A stretch of 64,000 bases of DNA. Source: an uncultured Flavobacteriales bacterium. GTDB lineage: Bacteria; Bacteroidota; Bacteroidia; Flavobacteriales_D; Parvicellaceae. A program made the translations under genes and the position numbers. Of this stretch, positions 18,414 to 28,293 are shown one piece after another (position 1 is the stretch's first letter; each line of letters begins with the position of its first letter). The stretch is taken from contig CALSRM010000003.1 of NCBI GenBank assembly GCA_943788755.1, positions 1,736,001 through 1,800,000 on the forward strand. Reading direction: 5' to 3'. A model generated the notes under the pieces. The model searched no databases, had not been told where the DNA came from, and saw nothing but the letters and a program-made list of their open reading frames with translations.

Positions 18414-21116
18414 ATGTCAGAAGAAGAAAAAGGAGAGAAAATTATTCCCGTTAGTATTGAGGAAGAAATGAGGACGGCCTACATCGATTATTCGATGTCA
18501 GTTATTGTTTCGCGAGCTTTACCGGATGTGAGAGATGGTTTAAAACCTGTTCATCGAAGGGTTCTTTATGGAATGTTAGATTTAGGAATAAGAGCTAGTG
18601 GGAGTCATAAAAAATCTGCACGTATTGTTGGTGAGGTTTTAGGAAAGTATCATCCACACGGCGATTCATCTGTTTATGATGCAATGGTTCGTATGGCTCA
18701 AGTTTGGTCTTTACGTTATCCTTTGGTTGACGGACAAGGTAACTTTGGTTCTGTCGATGGAGATAGCCCTGCTGCGATGCGTTATACTGAGGCTAGACTT
18801 CAAAAAGCGGCAGAAGAAATGTTGAACGATTTAGATAAAGAAACGGTAGACTTTACTGCTAATTTTGATGATTCGTTGATGGAACCTACGGTTCTTCCTA
18901 CAAGGATACCTGCGCTGTTAGTAAACGGTGCTTCTGGTATTGCCGTTGGTATGGCAACTAATATGGCTCCGCATAATCTTACTGAGGTTGTTGATGGTAT
19001 TGTTGCTTACATTGACAATAGAGATATTGATATTGATGGTTTAATGGAATATGTTAAGGCTCCTGATTTTCCAACTGGAGGAACTATTTATGGTTACGAA
19101 GGTGTAAGAGATGCATTCCACACAGGAAAAGGTAGGATTGTAATGAGAGCGAAAGCTTCGATCGAAGAAATTCGTGAAGGTAGAGAAGCGATTATCGTTA
19201 CAGAGATTCCTTATCAAGTTAATAAGGCTGATATGATCCAGAAAACAGCTGGATTAGTTCATGAAGGGAAAATCACAGGTATTTCTGAATTAAGAGATGA
19301 GTCGGATAGAAAAGGAATGCGCATAGTTTATGAATTAAAAAGAGATTCAATTCCAAATGTTGTATTGAATAAATTATTCAAATACACCGCACTGCAAACT
19401 TCTTTTTCTATTAATAATATTGCTTTAGTTAAGGGGCGTCCGGAAGTATTGAATCTAAAAGATATGATTCATCACTTTGTGGAACACAGACATGAAGTAA
19501 TTGTTCGAAGAACGAAGTACGAATTAAGAAAAGCCGAAGAAAGAGCGCATATTTTAGAAGGATTAATTATTGCATCAGATAATATTGATGAGGTAATCAA
19601 GATTATTCGAGCTTCTAAAAATGCTGATGAAGCAAGAGAAAACTTAATCATGCGTTTTAAATTATCTGAAATTCAATCGAAGGCAATCGTTGAAATGCGA
19701 TTAAGACAATTAACAGGTCTTGAACAAGACAAGTTAAGAGATGAGTACGATGAAATAATGAAATTAATAACGAACTTAAAAGATATTTTAGATAACGAGT
19801 CAAGAAGAATGCAGATCATCAAAGATGAGATGATAGTTATTAAAGAGAAGTACGGTGACGAAAGAAGATCTATTATTGAATACTCTGCAAATGAAATGCG
19901 TATTGAGGATTTAATTCCAGATAACGAAGTTGTTATTACAATTAGCCACGCAGGTTATATTAAACGTACCAACTTAGACGAATATAAAGTTCAGAATAGA
20001 GGAGGAGTCGGTTCAAAAGGCTCTACGACAAGGGATAAAGATTTCTTAGAACACTTATTTGTAGCGACTAACCATAATTATTTATTAGTATTTACCGAAA
20101 AAGGAAAGTGTTTTTGGATGCGTGTGTTCGAAGTTCCAGAAGGAGCTAAGGCAACAAAAGGAAGAGCTATCCAAAACTTAATTAACATCGAACAAGACGA
20201 TAAAGTGAAAGCTTATATCAATGTAGGAGATGTTAAATCTGAAGATTATATTAAGCGACCAGCTACCCAAGAAGATGTTGACATTGAATTAGCGGAAAAC
20301 ATTGGCGATTTAGTTGATAGACATTACATCATAATGTGTACCAAAAAAGGTGTAATTAAGAAAACTAAATTAGAAGCTTATTCTAGACCACGTACCAATG
20401 GAATTAATGCAATTGGTATTCGAGAGGGCGATGAATTACTGGAAGTGAAATTAACTGGAGGGAATCACGAAGTGCTAATGGCTTTAAAATCGGGTAGGGC
20501 AATTCGTTTTAACGAGGAGAAGGTTCGACCTATGGGAAGAACAGCTTCTGGAGTAAGAGGAATAACGCTTTCTAGTGATTCTGACGAGGTTGTAGGAATG
20601 GTTACTGTAGAAGATTTCACAAAAACAATTTTAGTTGTTTCTGAAAAAGGATATGGTAAACGTACCTTGTTAAATGATCCGGAAACAGGAGAGGCTATCT
20701 ATAGAGTAACGAACCGCGGTGGCAAAGGTGTTAAAACATTAAACGTTACCGATAAGACTGGAAACTTAGTTGCAATTAAAGTGGTAACAGACGAAGATGA
20801 CTTAATGATTATTAATAAATCTGGTGTTATGATTCGTATGCATGTTGATTCTTTGCGTACAATGGGTAGAGCGACTCAAGGAGTTAAGTTAATTGACCTC
20901 AGAGGGAAAGACACCATAGCAGCCGTAGCTAAAGTTGAAAAAGATGATAGCGAAGATGATTCCGTACAACTGTCGGAAGAAGATGTAGAAAACTTGAACG
21001 AAACAGAAGGTGGAGAAAGTCCTTCAACGCATGAGAATACTACAAACGAAGAATCATCTAGTGATGATAGTTCAGAAGGAGATGATTCATCGGAAGAGGA
21101 AACGACAGAAGAATAA
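18414..21116 (+). CDS. gyrA: DNA gyrase subunit A
   Basis: 900 residues. Catalytic Tyr124 lies in [10 protein letters not shown]. The quinolone-determining stretch reads [10 protein letters not shown] with Ser85 and Asp89, the sensitive-type residues. The C-terminal beta-pinwheel has 'QNRGGVG' where E. coli has the GyrA box QRRGGKG, and a second 'TNRGGKG'. The last 70 residues are very acidic and Ser-rich. Subunit A cuts and rejoins DNA and wraps it; GyrB is not in the window. A strong terminator follows. Confidence 0.98.
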   Translation: MSEEEKGEKIIPVSIEEEMRTAYIDYSMSVIVSRALPDVRDGLKPVHRRVLYGMLDLGIRASGSHKKSARIVGEVLGKYHPHGDSSVYDAMVRMAQVWSLRYPLVDGQGNFGSVDGDSPAAMRYTEARLQKAAEEMLNDLDKETVDFTANFDDSLMEPTVLPTRIPALLVNGASGIAVGMATNMAPHNLTEVVDGIVAYIDNRDIDIDGLMEYVKAPDFPTGGTIYGYEGVRDAFHTGKGRIVMRAKASIEEIREGREAIIVTEIPYQVNKADMIQKTAGLVHEGKITGISELRDESDRKGMRIVYELKRDSIPNVVLNKLFKYTALQTSFSINNIALVKGRPEVLNLKDMIHHFVEHRHEVIVRRTKYELRKAEERAHILEGLIIASDNIDEVIKIIRASKNADEARENLIMRFKLSEIQSKAIVEMRLRQLTGLEQDKLRDEYDEIMKLITNLKDILDNESRRMQIIKDEMIVIKEKYGDERRSIIEYSANEMRIEDLIPDNEVVITISHAGYIKRTNLDEYKVQNRGGVGSKGSTTRDKDFLEHLFVATNHNYLLVFTEKGKCFWMRVFEVPEGAKATKGRAIQNLINIEQDDKVKAYINVGDVKSEDYIKRPATQEDVDIELAENIGDLVDRHYIIMCTKKGVIKKTKLEAYSRPRTNGINAIGIREGDELLEVKLTGGNHEVLMALKSGRAIRFNEEKVRPMGRTASGVRGITLSSDSDEVVGMVTVEDFTKTILVVSEKGYGKRTLLNDPETGEAIYRVTNRGGKGVKTLNVTDKTGNLVAIKVVTDEDDLMIINKSGVMIRMHVDSLRTMGRATQGVKLIDLRGKDTIAAVAKVEKDDSEDDSVQLSEEDVENLNETEGGESPSTHENTTNEESSSDDSSEGDDSSEEETTEE

Positions 21117-21138
21117 ATTATCACAACCTTTAAATAGT

Positions 21139-21176
21139 AATCCCTCATTCTTTAATTGGTTTGAGGGATTTTTTTT
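21139..21176 (+). terminator. gyrA terminator
   Basis: Stem aatccctc/gagggatt with a 16-base loop and a T-run, 22 bases past the gyrA stop. Confidence 0.85.
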
Positions 21177-21259
21177 GAAAATTGTAACAATGGCAAAGAT
21201 TTTGGTAAATGCATTATGAAATTATTAGTAATATTGCATCATAGTAAAAAACAAGTAAA

Positions 21260-22552
21260 ATGAAAAAGTCAATTATTGTATTATCAATGCTATTTATCTT
21301 AGTAGGTGGGAAAGCTCAAAAAACTGAATTAATCAACGCTGCTATTGAAATGAAAGGGATAAACCCTTTACGATTGGCGATGTCTATTGCTCAGAAAGCT
21401 GAAGGTGTTGATGATTTGAAAAAGAAAATCATTAAAGCAAAAGAAGAAATTGATATTTGCCAAGCAAAACAAAAGGAATCTGGGTCTTTAACAAAAGCAA
21501 AAGATCTTGGTAAGATGCACTATTATACAGGTCTTATATATATGTCTTATCCAATGTTTGCAGAAGGAGATGAAGCTATTAAAAAGGATGTTGAGGTAAA
21601 TGAAGAAGCTTATACTAAATTGGGCTCTGAATCATTTAAAGCTAGTTTAGCTGCGAGTGACTATTATAAAGAAGAAATTACGGGAATGATGGGGCAAATG
21701 AGAGCTATGGCAATCAATGGTGGTGTTCAATTATTTCAAGATAAGGATTTCGTAAATGCTTATTTAGCATTTACATCTTCTGTAGAGGCTTATGATGTTT
21801 TAGGAAAACAAGATACCGTTGCAATGTATTACGCTGGATTGTCGGCGGATAATTTAGATGAATACAACAATGCATTAAAATACTATGGAATGGCTGCAGC
21901 ATTGAAATACGGAGGTGACTCTAGAACGCACCAATTAATGGTAAAAGTTGCTACTCGTAAGAATGGAGGAAATCCTAGTGAAGAAACTTTTAAAATCATT
22001 CAAGAAGGAAGAGCATTATACCCAGGAGATTTAAACTTGATTTTGGAAGAGTTTAACTACTACTACAAAACAGGTGATGCGGTTAAAGCTCAAAATAGCT
22101 TGCAGGAAGCTGTAAAAGCGGATCCTGAAAATCCTATTTTACACTTTAATATTGGTGCTACATTTGATGAGATGTCAACAGCTGCTCACAAAGAAGGGAA
22201 GCATGAAGACGCAGCACAATTCGTGTCAAAATCTGCAGATGCTTATAAAAAAGCAATAGAGTTAGACGCTAGTTATATGGATGCTTACTTTAACTTAGGA
22301 GCATTATATTATAATGAAGCTGCGGAATTAAATAATATTGCAAACAAGATTGAAGACGCTGCATTATACGAAGCGGAAAAAGCAAAAGCTGATGAAATGT
22401 TCAAAGCTGCTGTTCCGCAATTAGCAAAAGCGCACGAATTAGCTCCTGAAGATATAACTACACTGAAAATTTTAAAAAATATCTATATTCAAATAGACGA
22501 TACAGCAAAGTTTACAGAGGCTAATGACAAGTTAAAAGCTTTAGGCCAGTAG
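21260..22552 (+). CDS. Secreted TPR protein
   Basis: 430 residues with a signal peptide (MKKSIIVLSMLFILVGGKAQ, cut near residue 19). The rest is helical, with TPR units such as 'AMYYAGLSADNLDEYNNALKYYGMA', 'PILHFNIGATFDEM' and 'MDAYFNLGALYYNEA'. Many Bacteroidota have such periplasmic TPR proteins, often of unknown function. It is transcribed alone, between two terminators. Confidence 0.85.
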   Translation: MKKSIIVLSMLFILVGGKAQKTELINAAIEMKGINPLRLAMSIAQKAEGVDDLKKKIIKAKEEIDICQAKQKESGSLTKAKDLGKMHYYTGLIYMSYPMFAEGDEAIKKDVEVNEEAYTKLGSESFKASLAASDYYKEEITGMMGQMRAMAINGGVQLFQDKDFVNAYLAFTSSVEAYDVLGKQDTVAMYYAGLSADNLDEYNNALKYYGMAAALKYGGDSRTHQLMVKVATRKNGGNPSEETFKIIQEGRALYPGDLNLILEEFNYYYKTGDAVKAQNSLQEAVKADPENPILHFNIGATFDEMSTAAHKEGKHEDAAQFVSKSADAYKKAIELDASYMDAYFNLGALYYNEAAELNNIANKIEDAALYEAEKAKADEMFKAAVPQLAKAHELAPEDITTLKILKNIYIQIDDTAKFTEANDKLKALGQ

Positions 22553-22570
22553 GAGTTTAATTCAATTAAC

Positions 22571-22608
22571 AAAAAAGGCTATTGATGTATATTGATAGCC
22601 TTTTTTTT
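22571..22608 (+). terminator. Terminator after the TPR gene
   Basis: Stem aaaaaaggctat/atagccttttttt with a 12-base loop and T-run, 18 bases downstream of the stop and just before the next gene. Confidence 0.85.
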
Positions 22609-22623
22609 GTTTAAATTTAAAAT

Positions 22624-23436
22624 ATGATATACACCGGCAACATCCGCAAAATGCGCTCTAAATTAGAAGAGCAAGTTCAATACGAATTACCTTTGTATAA
22701 CGTTCTTGAGCAAGGAGAACTTGTTCCAATGAACCAGCTCATCGGGCAAGATATCTCTATTCGATTTGAGCATGTAATTAATTGTGTTGTAACCGGTAAA
22801 AAGATCAGAAAACCCTATGGGGAAGGAATGAGCTATGATGCTTTTATGTCTTCACCCATGGCGAGCCCAAGTATTATTCGTCCCGAATTGAGTAGAATAC
22901 ATGAAGGAATAGCTTTGAGAGACCAAGAGTGGGAGCGAAAGCATCACCTTACTCCGCATTATGTTTATCTCTCCAAAACCTCTGGATTAAAAGTAGGCGT
23001 TACCAGAGCAACGCAAATACCTACTCGTTGGATTGATCAAGGGGCAGTAGAAGCTGTAATAATTGCTGAGACACCTTACAGAGGTGCTGCAGGATTAATA
23101 GAAGTTGCTTTAAAGGATTACATAGCTGATAAAACCAATTGGCGTAAAATGTTAACGAATGATATTAGTTCAGCTTCTTTGTTGGATAAAAAAGAAGAGT
23201 TGATTGAATTAATACCAGAGGAGTATGAGGATTTCATAGAATATGACGGTGAGATTACACATATTAATTTTCCGGTACTGCAATACCCAACTAAAGTTAA
23301 AAGTTTAAAACTAGACAAGGTGCCTATAATTGAGAAAAAATTGGTTGGAATTAAAGGTCAGTATCTTATTTTTAATGATCAAACTGTTATTAACTTAAGA
23401 TCACATGCTGGGTACCATGTAACATTAGAATTTTAA
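22624..23436 (+). CDS. DUF2797 family protein
   Basis: 270 residues. The central stretch 'HYVYLSKTSGLKVGVTR' followed by 'RWIDQGAVEAV' is the hallmark of DUF2797, which looks distantly like the GIY-YIG nuclease fold. Relatives in other phyla have several Cys pairs in the N-terminal third; this protein has a single Cys (INCVVTG), and the region reads 'GEGMSYDAFMSSP' instead, so a metal site there is unlikely. Function unknown. Confidence 0.8.
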   Translation: MIYTGNIRKMRSKLEEQVQYELPLYNVLEQGELVPMNQLIGQDISIRFEHVINCVVTGKKIRKPYGEGMSYDAFMSSPMASPSIIRPELSRIHEGIALRDQEWERKHHLTPHYVYLSKTSGLKVGVTRATQIPTRWIDQGAVEAVIIAETPYRGAAGLIEVALKDYIADKTNWRKMLTNDISSASLLDKKEELIELIPEEYEDFIEYDGEITHINFPVLQYPTKVKSLKLDKVPIIEKKLVGIKGQYLIFNDQTVINLRSHAGYHVTLEF

Positions 23437-23673
23437 ATTTACTATAACGTCTGTAATAGTTTATTTTATTAGGGAGTAGTAATTATACTTATTGAAATTG
23501 CCTTAAGTTTTCTTTATTTTTATTTCGCTTAATAATACAATAATTACGATAGATGTTAAGATTATTTCGACTGATTGTTCATATCATTTATTTGCTAAAA
23601 TTTGTTAAAACAAAAAATTAGTATAATATTGGAGTTACAAAAATGTGAAACTAACTATTTAAAAATTAAAATT

Positions 23674-24063
23674 ATGAGTGAAGAAGTAAATGCAGGTTCT
23701 GGAGAAAATCCAGGAAAAAAATTAGGAGTTGCCGGATTTGTAATATCATTGGTTATGTTATTATTAGGTTGGTGGTTTACAGCCCTTTTTACGGTATGGT
23801 TTGGAGCAGCTGGACCATTTATTGGTTTATTGGTTATTGTTGCAGGTCTTGTTATTTCGGTAATGGGGATGAAAAAATCAAAAGCTGCTGGCCACAAAAA
23901 TGGCTTGGGACTTACAGGAATGATTTTATCAATTGTGAACTTAGCTATTACGCTAATCATAATTTTTGTAATTGGTGCAGTAGCAGGAGCTGCTATTAAT
24001 GCTGGAGCGGATTTGCAAGATTCGATGGATGCATTAAATAAATTGAACGAAATGAATCACTAG
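23674..24063 (+). CDS. Small DUF4190-like membrane protein
   Basis: 129 residues from ATG 23674; a longer start at 23602 would add residues with no membrane or signal character. The N-terminus is soluble and Gly-rich (MSEEVNAGSGENPGKK), then come three hydrophobic spans, with 'GMKKSKAAGHKNGLGLTGMILSIV' between the second and third. The Gly-rich repeat between spans is typical of DUF4190-type proteins. Function unknown. A perfect hairpin terminator follows. Confidence 0.8.
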   Translation: MSEEVNAGSGENPGKKLGVAGFVISLVMLLLGWWFTALFTVWFGAAGPFIGLLVIVAGLVISVMGMKKSKAAGHKNGLGLTGMILSIVNLAITLIIIFVIGAVAGAAINAGADLQDSMDALNKLNEMNH

Positions 24064-24077
24064 TTCTGAATGATAAG

Positions 24078-24109
24078 AAAAAAAGCACCGATATCGGTGC
24101 TTTTTTTTT
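24078..24109 (+). terminator. Terminator, perfect palindrome
   Basis: agcaccgat/atcggtgct flanked by A and T runs, 15 bases past the stop at 24063. Confidence 0.9.
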
Positions 24110-24454
24110 GCTCCAATTTTTAGATTTTATCACTCAAATAGTTCTTCTCTTTACTACAATTTCAACTTGTAAACGTAAAGTTTGATTTGAATAAAGCTAA
24201 AGTTAGAAGGTGGTTTTGGCCTCAAATACTGATTGAAGAGAAACGCGGTAAAGCATTAGTAAAAAGGGTAGTTCTGAGGAACGAAGAAATCACCCGTCTG
24301 AACTTATGTTTTACAAGTTGAACAATTGAAGAATTTGCAGCCTTGACTTTTTTTCATTGTTTTTGTGTCAAGACAAAAATAATGTGCCTCCACGATAGCT
24401 ATCGGGACGGCATAACGGCTATAATGAATTTGGTTGTTTCTAGGTTTAAAGATG
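24110..24454. other. 345-base gap with repeat-like sequence
   Basis: No convincing gene. It contains 'ttctgaggaacgaagaaatc' at 24264-24283, which resembles a dispersed intergenic repeat seen in many Bacteroidota, and the palindrome 'cgatagctatcg' at 24393-24404. Short ORFs on both strands look non-coding. Confidence 0.5.
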
Positions 24455-25315
24455 TTACTCAAATAACGCTCGATTCTCTGAAACAAAATGCATTCCTGTT
24501 TCCAAACCTAACCTGTAGTCATCTTCAATTTTTTCCAACGTACTCGCGTAACTGGTAGTTTTTAAATATTTTTCGGGAGCTAGCTGATAAATATCTATAC
24601 CATCATGCTTTTTATCTAGAAATTCAACCACGTTGTTATAATATAGATAGTCTTCAGAAAAACGTTTGCTTAATTTTGGATTATTTCGATGCCAAAACCC
24701 GCCAAAAACCCCAAAATAACTCCAATCTTCTTTGTGGTTTTTCGGAAGTGTTCTAATCACCACGATTTTTTTTGCTCCCTTTTTTATTCCTCGTTTCACA
24801 GGAATAGCATCGCTCCATCCGCCATCCATTAATTGACGACCATTCACATTACAAACACCTCTAGAAAAAAAAGGCAATGTTGCGGAGGCACGAAGATATA
24901 AAAGCCACTTACGCATTGTAGGTTGTAAATAAACCGGATTGCCGTTTGCCATATCTGTGGCTACAATTTCAAAAGTTTTACCTTTTAAATTATTCATTGC
25001 AGATTTAACATCTAAAGGATATTTGTCCTGTGTAAACTTCTCTAAATATTCTAAGTTGACAAATCCCTCTTCAGAAAACACATTTTTAATATTAATAAAT
25101 TGATCATCATGTGAGAGTTCTTTTAAAATGGTTAGTAGCGTGCGGTCTTGTCCGCTCAAAAAATAAGAAAGGCTCATAGCTCCTCCTGATACACCCGCAT
25201 AATAATCAAATGGGTTGAATTGCAATATATTAAACGCATCTAGCACGCCAGCAGAAAAAACAGAACGTAACGATCCTCCCTGTACTATTAGACCTATGTT
25301 GTGTTTTTTTTTCAT
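24455..25315 (-). CDS. Patatin-like phospholipase
   Basis: 286 residues. N-terminal 'LIVQGGSLRSVFSAGVLDA' forms the oxyanion loop, nucleophile Ser43 lies in GVSGG, and the catalytic Asp164 in LMDGG: a complete patatin Ser-Asp dyad. The length and the C-terminal part match the YjjU-like bacterial subfamily with DUF6363-like tail. Likely acyl hydrolase on lipids. Stands alone on the minus strand. Confidence 0.92.
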   Translation of the reverse strand: MKKKHNIGLIVQGGSLRSVFSAGVLDAFNILQFNPFDYYAGVSGGAMSLSYFLSGQDRTLLTILKELSHDDQFINIKNVFSEEGFVNLEYLEKFTQDKYPLDVKSAMNNLKGKTFEIVATDMANGNPVYLQPTMRKWLLYLRASATLPFFSRGVCNVNGRQLMDGGWSDAIPVKRGIKKGAKKIVVIRTLPKNHKEDWSYFGVFGGFWHRNNPKLSKRFSEDYLYYNNVVEFLDKKHDGIDIYQLAPEKYLKTTSYASTLEKIEDDYRLGLETGMHFVSENRALFE

Positions 25316-25397
25316 GAAAATTTAAATCCTTTATTAATAGTTAACTCCATTAAATGCAAAATGTTTATATTTATTGACGAATTAAAACATTTTGACG

Positions 25398-25736
25398 ATG
25401 ACATTTTACGACCAGCTGAAAGAATTTTTCAAAACCAACGATCCACATAGGCTTTACATGGCAAATAAAATCGCTAGAAAGTTTCGTACGGGAACTGAAC
25501 AAAAAGTAGTTTTAAATAGATTGAAAATAATTTATGAGAACGGAGGTCCTTCCGAAATTGTATTAGGTCCGCCAGCTGCGGTAACAATTACAGATTCTGT
25601 TGAATCTGAAGTTTCTGAGATGGATAGTGAAACAGCGGATGATCGAGAATCTTTAGATATTGATATTGATATTGATATTGATGGTGAAGCTCCAGAAATT
25701 ACAATTGAAACTCCAGATGATGAAAAAGAAGCATAA
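25398..25736 (+). CDS. Small protein with acidic tail
   Basis: 112 residues from ATG 25398. The N-terminal half is basic and helical (MTFYDQLKEFFKTNDPHRLYMA...) and looks like a conserved Bacteroidota protein. The C-terminal half is highly acidic and contains a DI repeat coded by a 6-base microsatellite at 25656-25682. No function known. A terminator follows at 25758. Confidence 0.7.
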   Translation: MTFYDQLKEFFKTNDPHRLYMANKIARKFRTGTEQKVVLNRLKIIYENGGPSEIVLGPPAAVTITDSVESEVSEMDSETADDRESLDIDIDIDIDGEAPEITIETPDDEKEA

Positions 25737-25757
25737 TTAGAAAATAATATGTACAAG

Positions 25758-25791
25758 AGCCATTCGTTATTTCGCGAATGGCTTTTTTTTT
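25758..25791 (+). terminator. Terminator after the small acidic-tail gene
   Basis: Stem agccattcg/cgaatggct with an 8-base loop and eight T. The ATG at 25778 lies inside this hairpin, which argues against it as the start of the next gene. Confidence 0.85.
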
Positions 25792-25798
25792 ATTTAGC

Positions 25799-26920
25799 AT
25801 GAAAAATAGATTAGTAGGATTTATTGCATTGATAACACTAAATGGCTGCAATGCGGTAGATGAAAATATTGATAATGATGGCCAAGCCGAAGTTTCGGTA
25901 TCGGAAGTTGAAATTGAAGAAGAAGATACTTATCGAAAGTTTGTTCTCAAAAATAGGATAGAAACTAAAAAAGCTTCGGCTTTTCAATACAAATTTGGAG
26001 AGCCAATCGAACAAGGTATTCTGGTATATGAAACAAACTATGATCGTAAAGGAAATATCCTGGATTCTATAGTCTATAAAGCAAATGAGATTTCTTTTCA
26101 TGAAAAATATACTTACAATGAGAAGAATGAGCTGATAATACGTGTGCTAATAGATAGTTTAGGAGTTGAAGTTCAGAAGTCGGAGAGGTTGCTCAACGAT
26201 AAAGGGTTAGAAAGTGGATTTGTCATGTATCATCGGGATAGTATTTATTATCAGCAACAAAGAGAATACAATGAGAAGGACGAATTAATTAGGCTAACTG
26301 AATTCGATGCAAGTGGAGTGAATGAAGGAATTTCCAAATTAGTTTCTGAATATGCTTACAATGAAAAGGGAGAATTATTATCGCAAACAGAATTAAATAA
26401 CAGTGGTACCATTTTATCAAAAGTTAGCTATACCTATGATAGTGAAGGGAACAAGATTAGCATTGCTAACTATAATTCTCTTGGAGATCTACAGGGTAAA
26501 ACATTATTGAAGGCGTATGAAAATGGAAATTCCAAATTGATTGAAAAATACGATGCCTTCGATAGTCTTTATGCTTTTTATAAATATGAATATAATTCGG
26601 ATGGAGTGGAAACTAAGAATGTTATATTAAATGGTATTGGACAGGTAATTAGACAGTCAAATACTACAATAGATGAGAATGGAAACAAAATTCTGTTTGA
26701 GATATATGAAGGTGAGGTTGGTTTTTTAGGGAAGGATGAAGTTAAGTACAACCAAAATGGACAAGAAACTGAATTAACTGTTTTTGATAGTAAGAATAAA
26801 CAAGTGAAAAGAAAAGTGACTGTATATAGTGAAAAAGGTTTAGTATCTAAAGAAGTGAATTACAATAAAATTGATGAGCCAATTTATCAGTTTGTTTATG
26901 CCTATACTTATTTTAAATAA
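25799..26920 (+). CDS. Lipoprotein with YD-like repeats
   Basis: 373 residues from ATG 25799. A signal peptide ends in the lipobox LNGC (Cys17). The mature part contains a run of short beta repeats of the type YxxxGxxI/L: 'YDRKGNILDS', 'YNEKNELII', 'YNEKGELLSQ', 'YDSEGNKIS', 'YNSDGVETKN', 'YNQNGQETEL'. These resemble YD/RHS or MORN-like repeats found in surface proteins of Bacteroidota. Likely outer membrane or periplasm, function unknown. Confidence 0.8.
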   Translation: MKNRLVGFIALITLNGCNAVDENIDNDGQAEVSVSEVEIEEEDTYRKFVLKNRIETKKASAFQYKFGEPIEQGILVYETNYDRKGNILDSIVYKANEISFHEKYTYNEKNELIIRVLIDSLGVEVQKSERLLNDKGLESGFVMYHRDSIYYQQQREYNEKDELIRLTEFDASGVNEGISKLVSEYAYNEKGELLSQTELNNSGTILSKVSYTYDSEGNKISIANYNSLGDLQGKTLLKAYENGNSKLIEKYDAFDSLYAFYKYEYNSDGVETKNVILNGIGQVIRQSNTTIDENGNKILFEIYEGEVGFLGKDEVKYNQNGQETELTVFDSKNKQVKRKVTVYSEKGLVSKEVNYNKIDEPIYQFVYAYTYFK

Positions 26921-26968
26921 ACAATTTTATCCAGGCATACATGCCTATGAATTTAGATAGGAAAGAAG

Positions 26969-28144
26969 ATGAAGTTACAGAGTGATTTTTTAGCTAAAAC
27001 AACAAATACTCCATTCAATATCGAAGTTGAAAAAGCAGAAGGAGTCTATATTTTCGACAAACAAGGAAAAAAATATTTTGATTTAATTTCAGGTATTGCC
27101 GTCAGTAATTTGGGGCACAATAATTTGGCAATTAACGCTGCTATAAAAGAGCAAGTTGACAAATATTTACACGTTATGGTGTTTGGCGAGTATAGTCAAA
27201 CTCCGCAAATCGAATTAGCCAATAAATTAAATGAGTTATTACCGGATAACCTAACTACCAGTTATTTTGTGAATTCGGGTACTGAAGCGAATGAGGCTGC
27301 CCTTAAATTAGCAAAAAGATATACAGGAAGGACAGAGATAATAGCATTCTACAAGTCGTACCATGGAAGTACACACGGTTCTTTGAGTGTATCGGGTAAT
27401 GAGGTAAAAAAAAATGCGTTCAGACCTTTGTTGCCGGATGTAAGATTTATCCATTTTGATAATTTATTGGACTTACAAAATATTACAAAAAAAACGGCTT
27501 GTGTAATTGTTGAACCCATTCAAGGAGATGCTGGAGTTCGCATTCCGACGAAGGTTTTTATGGAAGCTTTAAGAAGCAAATGTGATGAAACGGGTACATT
27601 GTTAATTTTTGATGAAATTCAGACGGGATTTGGCAGGACAGGTAAGTTTTTTGCATTTGAGCATTTTAATGTTGTTCCCGATATCTTGACAATAGCGAAA
27701 GCAATGGGAGGGGGAATGCCAATTGGTGCTTTTATAGCATCAAAAGAGATAATGGATGCATTAACGCGTAATCCAGAGTTAGGTCACATTACCACTTTCG
27801 GAGGGCATCCAGTAAATTGTGTTGCTGCTCTTACAAATATTAATGAGCTTTTAAAAGACAACCTTATTGCTTCCGTTGAAAAGAAGGGACAGCTATTTGA
27901 GGAAATTATTACGCATCCTTCCATTAAGGAAATCCGTCGTAAAGGATTGTTTTTTGCAATAGAAATGGACAGTCCAGAAACGGTGCAAAAGGTTGTAGAG
28001 GGGTGTAAAAGTAGGGGAGTGCTTAGCTTTTGGTTTTTATCTTGCCCAGAAAGTTTTCGAATTGCACCACCCTTAACTATTTCAGAAAATGAAATTAGGA
28101 TATCTGCTAAAATTATTTCGGAAGTGATTAATGAACTTGATTAA
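26969..28144 (+). CDS. Class III aminotransferase, acetylornithine/ornithine type
   Basis: 391 residues, fold type I PLP enzyme. 'FVNSGTEANEAALKLAK' (phosphate site), Asp215 in IFDEIQTG and Lys244 in TIAKAMGGG (Schiff base) are all present. It is closest in look to ArgD/Orn aminotransferases, but no arginine genes are nearby, so the amino donor is open (acetylornithine, ornithine or 4-aminobutyrate). Confidence 0.88.
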   Translation: MKLQSDFLAKTTNTPFNIEVEKAEGVYIFDKQGKKYFDLISGIAVSNLGHNNLAINAAIKEQVDKYLHVMVFGEYSQTPQIELANKLNELLPDNLTTSYFVNSGTEANEAALKLAKRYTGRTEIIAFYKSYHGSTHGSLSVSGNEVKKNAFRPLLPDVRFIHFDNLLDLQNITKKTACVIVEPIQGDAGVRIPTKVFMEALRSKCDETGTLLIFDEIQTGFGRTGKFFAFEHFNVVPDILTIAKAMGGGMPIGAFIASKEIMDALTRNPELGHITTFGGHPVNCVAALTNINELLKDNLIASVEKKGQLFEEIITHPSIKEIRRKGLFFAIEMDSPETVQKVVEGCKSRGVLSFWFLSCPESFRIAPPLTISENEIRISAKIISEVINELD

Positions 28145-28293
28145 TCTTCCTTTTTTAGTAGAACAAACACCTGCAACGGTTTGGCTAAACTAAGTAGAAA
28201 AGGATGCGATGCTATCGGAATGTAGGCAAGACTGTTTTCTTTAGCTTTGTTGCGGTGTTGTTTACTGATTTAACATTCATATAAGCAACTATA

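Noticed and set aside
18970-20760. GyrA-box variant QNRGGVG as a sign of altered gyrase activity
   Set aside because: The same kind of variant is, as far as I recall, usual in Bacteroidota GyrA, and the rest of the protein is standard.
24304-24558. Short ORFs on both strands in the 24.1-24.5 kb gap and the patatin 3' end
   Set aside because: They overlap each other and the patatin gene, and have no coding-like composition or known motif.
25778-25800. ATG at 25778 as start of the YD-repeat lipoprotein
   Set aside because: It lies inside the hairpin of the preceding terminator and would place seven residues before an otherwise perfect lipoprotein signal starting at 25799.
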